DNA from: Gracilimonas mengyeensis | GTDB lineage: Bacteria; Bacteroidota; Rhodothermia; Balneolales; Balneolaceae | Reading direction: 5' to 3' | Length of the DNA stretch: 64,000 nt | Assembly: GCF_900182705.1 (NCBI RefSeq) | Contig: NZ_FXTP01000001.1 | Location: 186,001 to 250,000, forward strand | In this document: piece after piece, positions 63,290 through 64,000 of the stretch | Numbering within the stretch: the stretch's first letter is position 1 | Layout of the letters: each line of letters starts with the position of its first letter | The notes under the pieces: model-generated | Told to the model about the DNA's origin: nothing | Seen by the model: only the letters and a program-made list of their open reading frames with translations | The model's database searches: none | Position numbers and translations under genes: made by a program

Positions 63290-64000
63290 ATGGGAAAGAT
63301 TAACATACGGAGACATATTGGCGACATCCTGGTAAATAAAGGAGTGATCACGGAAGATCAGCTCCAGAAGGGATTGGCTATACTTGCCGAAGAGCCCAAG
63401 GAAAGCAACCGTCGGCTGGGGCAGATCCTCTTTCAAGACTTAGGCCTGAACCGGCATATGATCATGAAAGAGATTGCCAAGATCTACGCTTTCCGTGAGG
63501 TATTGAAGGATGTAGAGGAGGTGCCTGGTGAAGTACTGGATCACATCAAAGAGAATATTGAAGACCTACCCAAAGAAGTGGTAGATGAACTGGTCCATCA
63601 CAAAGCACTTCCGTATCAAAAAACCAATAACTCAATAACTATTGCTGCAGCTGATCCCTCTGATCCCAATATTCAGGGGGTGATCAATAAGATCAATTTT
63701 AAGCAGACCGAGCTTGTCTACTGTAAGTACGAGGTTATTGAAGAGATCCTCTCTAAAGTATATGAGCAGAAGAATGAATTCCTGGATCTGTTGGAAGAGA
63801 TTGATTACGAAGAGCCCGATCTCGACAAAACTGAAGAGGAGATTGATGAGGAAGAAATAGATGCCGAAATCAATCAAAGTATGCTCAACTCCCTGGTAGA
63901 GGGGATGCTGGTTGAATCGGTGCGTCAGGGCGTGAGTGATATGCACATTGTGCCCAGTTCGCCGACTACCACAGATATTCGTTTTAGGATTGATGGTAAA
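63290..64000 (+). CDS. pilB: Type IV pilus assembly ATPase PilB (GspE), 3' end outside the window
   Basis: ATG 63290 opens a frame of 237 codons that runs off the window. The N-terminus MGKINIRRHIGDILVNKGVI is followed by LQKGLAILAEEPKESNRRLG and an MshEN (GspE N-terminal) domain, up to ALPYQKTNNSITIAAADPSD. An acidic linker (about 155-192, EEIDEEEIDAEIN) leads to VEGMLVESVRQGVSDMHIVP and TTDIRFRIDGK, the start of the secretion ATPase domain. MshEN domains can bind c-di-GMP. The Walker motifs lie beyond the window. The family call is firm; the length is unknown. Confidence 0.9.
   Translation, partial: MGKINIRRHIGDILVNKGVITEDQLQKGLAILAEEPKESNRRLGQILFQDLGLNRHMIMKEIAKIYAFREVLKDVEEVPGEVLDHIKENIEDLPKEVVDELVHHKALPYQKTNNSITIAAADPSDPNIQGVINKINFKQTELVYCKYEVIEEILSKVYEQKNEFLDLLEEIDYEEPDLDKTEEEIDEEEIDAEINQSMLNSLVEGMLVESVRQGVSDMHIVPSSPTTTDIRFRIDGK

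Overview
The window looks like a chromosomal segment of a marine or halophilic member of the Balneolota/Rhodothermota side of the Bacteroidota group. The reasons are a type IX secretion (T9SS) sorting domain with the NPFNP signature, a DUF5777 barrel, a thymidine kinase of the Bacteroidota kind, purine-rich GGAGG ribosome sites, several TTG/GTG starts, and intergenic repeats of a style I associate with Bacteroidota. The taxon is an inference. I saw no tRNA, rRNA, CRISPR array, phage gene or transposase gene.

Layout. 1-489: end of a PspC-domain gene. 832-16452: one tightly packed plus-strand run of eleven genes closed by a good terminator (16495-16527). It starts with a REC-histidine kinase and a REC-GAF protein. 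Then come a PelF-like short glycosyltransferase, PelF, PelG, a GAF/HD-GYP-like protein, a GH114/PelA-hydrolase-like lipoprotein, a large polytopic membrane protein, a roughly 1300-residue protein joining a deacetylase-like DUF2194 domain, helical TPR-like repeats and an outer-membrane barrel, and two small membrane proteins. I read this as a non-canonical Pel-like exopolysaccharide synthesis and export system in which the PelA deacetylase and PelB secretin functions are fused. This is the most interesting part of the window.

16573-19091 (minus): a small exported redox cluster (two paralogous cytochrome-c-like proteins, YceI, DUF5777 barrel). 19191-22864: an HD hydrolase, MltG and an LpoA-like TPR/periplasmic-binding protein. 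23082-34882 (all minus): AbgT transporter, GMP synthase, the efp-accB-accC-gcvH operon, an NSS transporter, type I pullulanase and MetRS. 35930-38355: proB-proA. 38789-41363: a BNR-type lipoprotein, tadA and apt. 41430-43174: an exported coiled-coil pair. 43932-44486: an exported histidine phosphatase.

44494-53923 (minus): tdk, a CNT nucleoside transporter, then a coupled operon of three SurA/PpiD-type periplasmic chaperones with a MoxR ATPase and a VWA membrane protein. 55239-61686: a CC0125-type lipoprotein, a UvrD-like helicase, and a metalloprotease/beta-propeller/Omp85-like barrel fusion. 61940-64000: PilC, and PilB running off the end.

The long gene-free stretches (34883-35929, 38356-38788, 43175-43931, 53924-55238, 55671-56169, 58189-58749) share a repertoire of dispersed, mostly inverted, non-coding repeats. 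These include two MITE-like elements with terminal inverted repeats. All functional calls come from reading motifs and architecture by eye; no database search was run.
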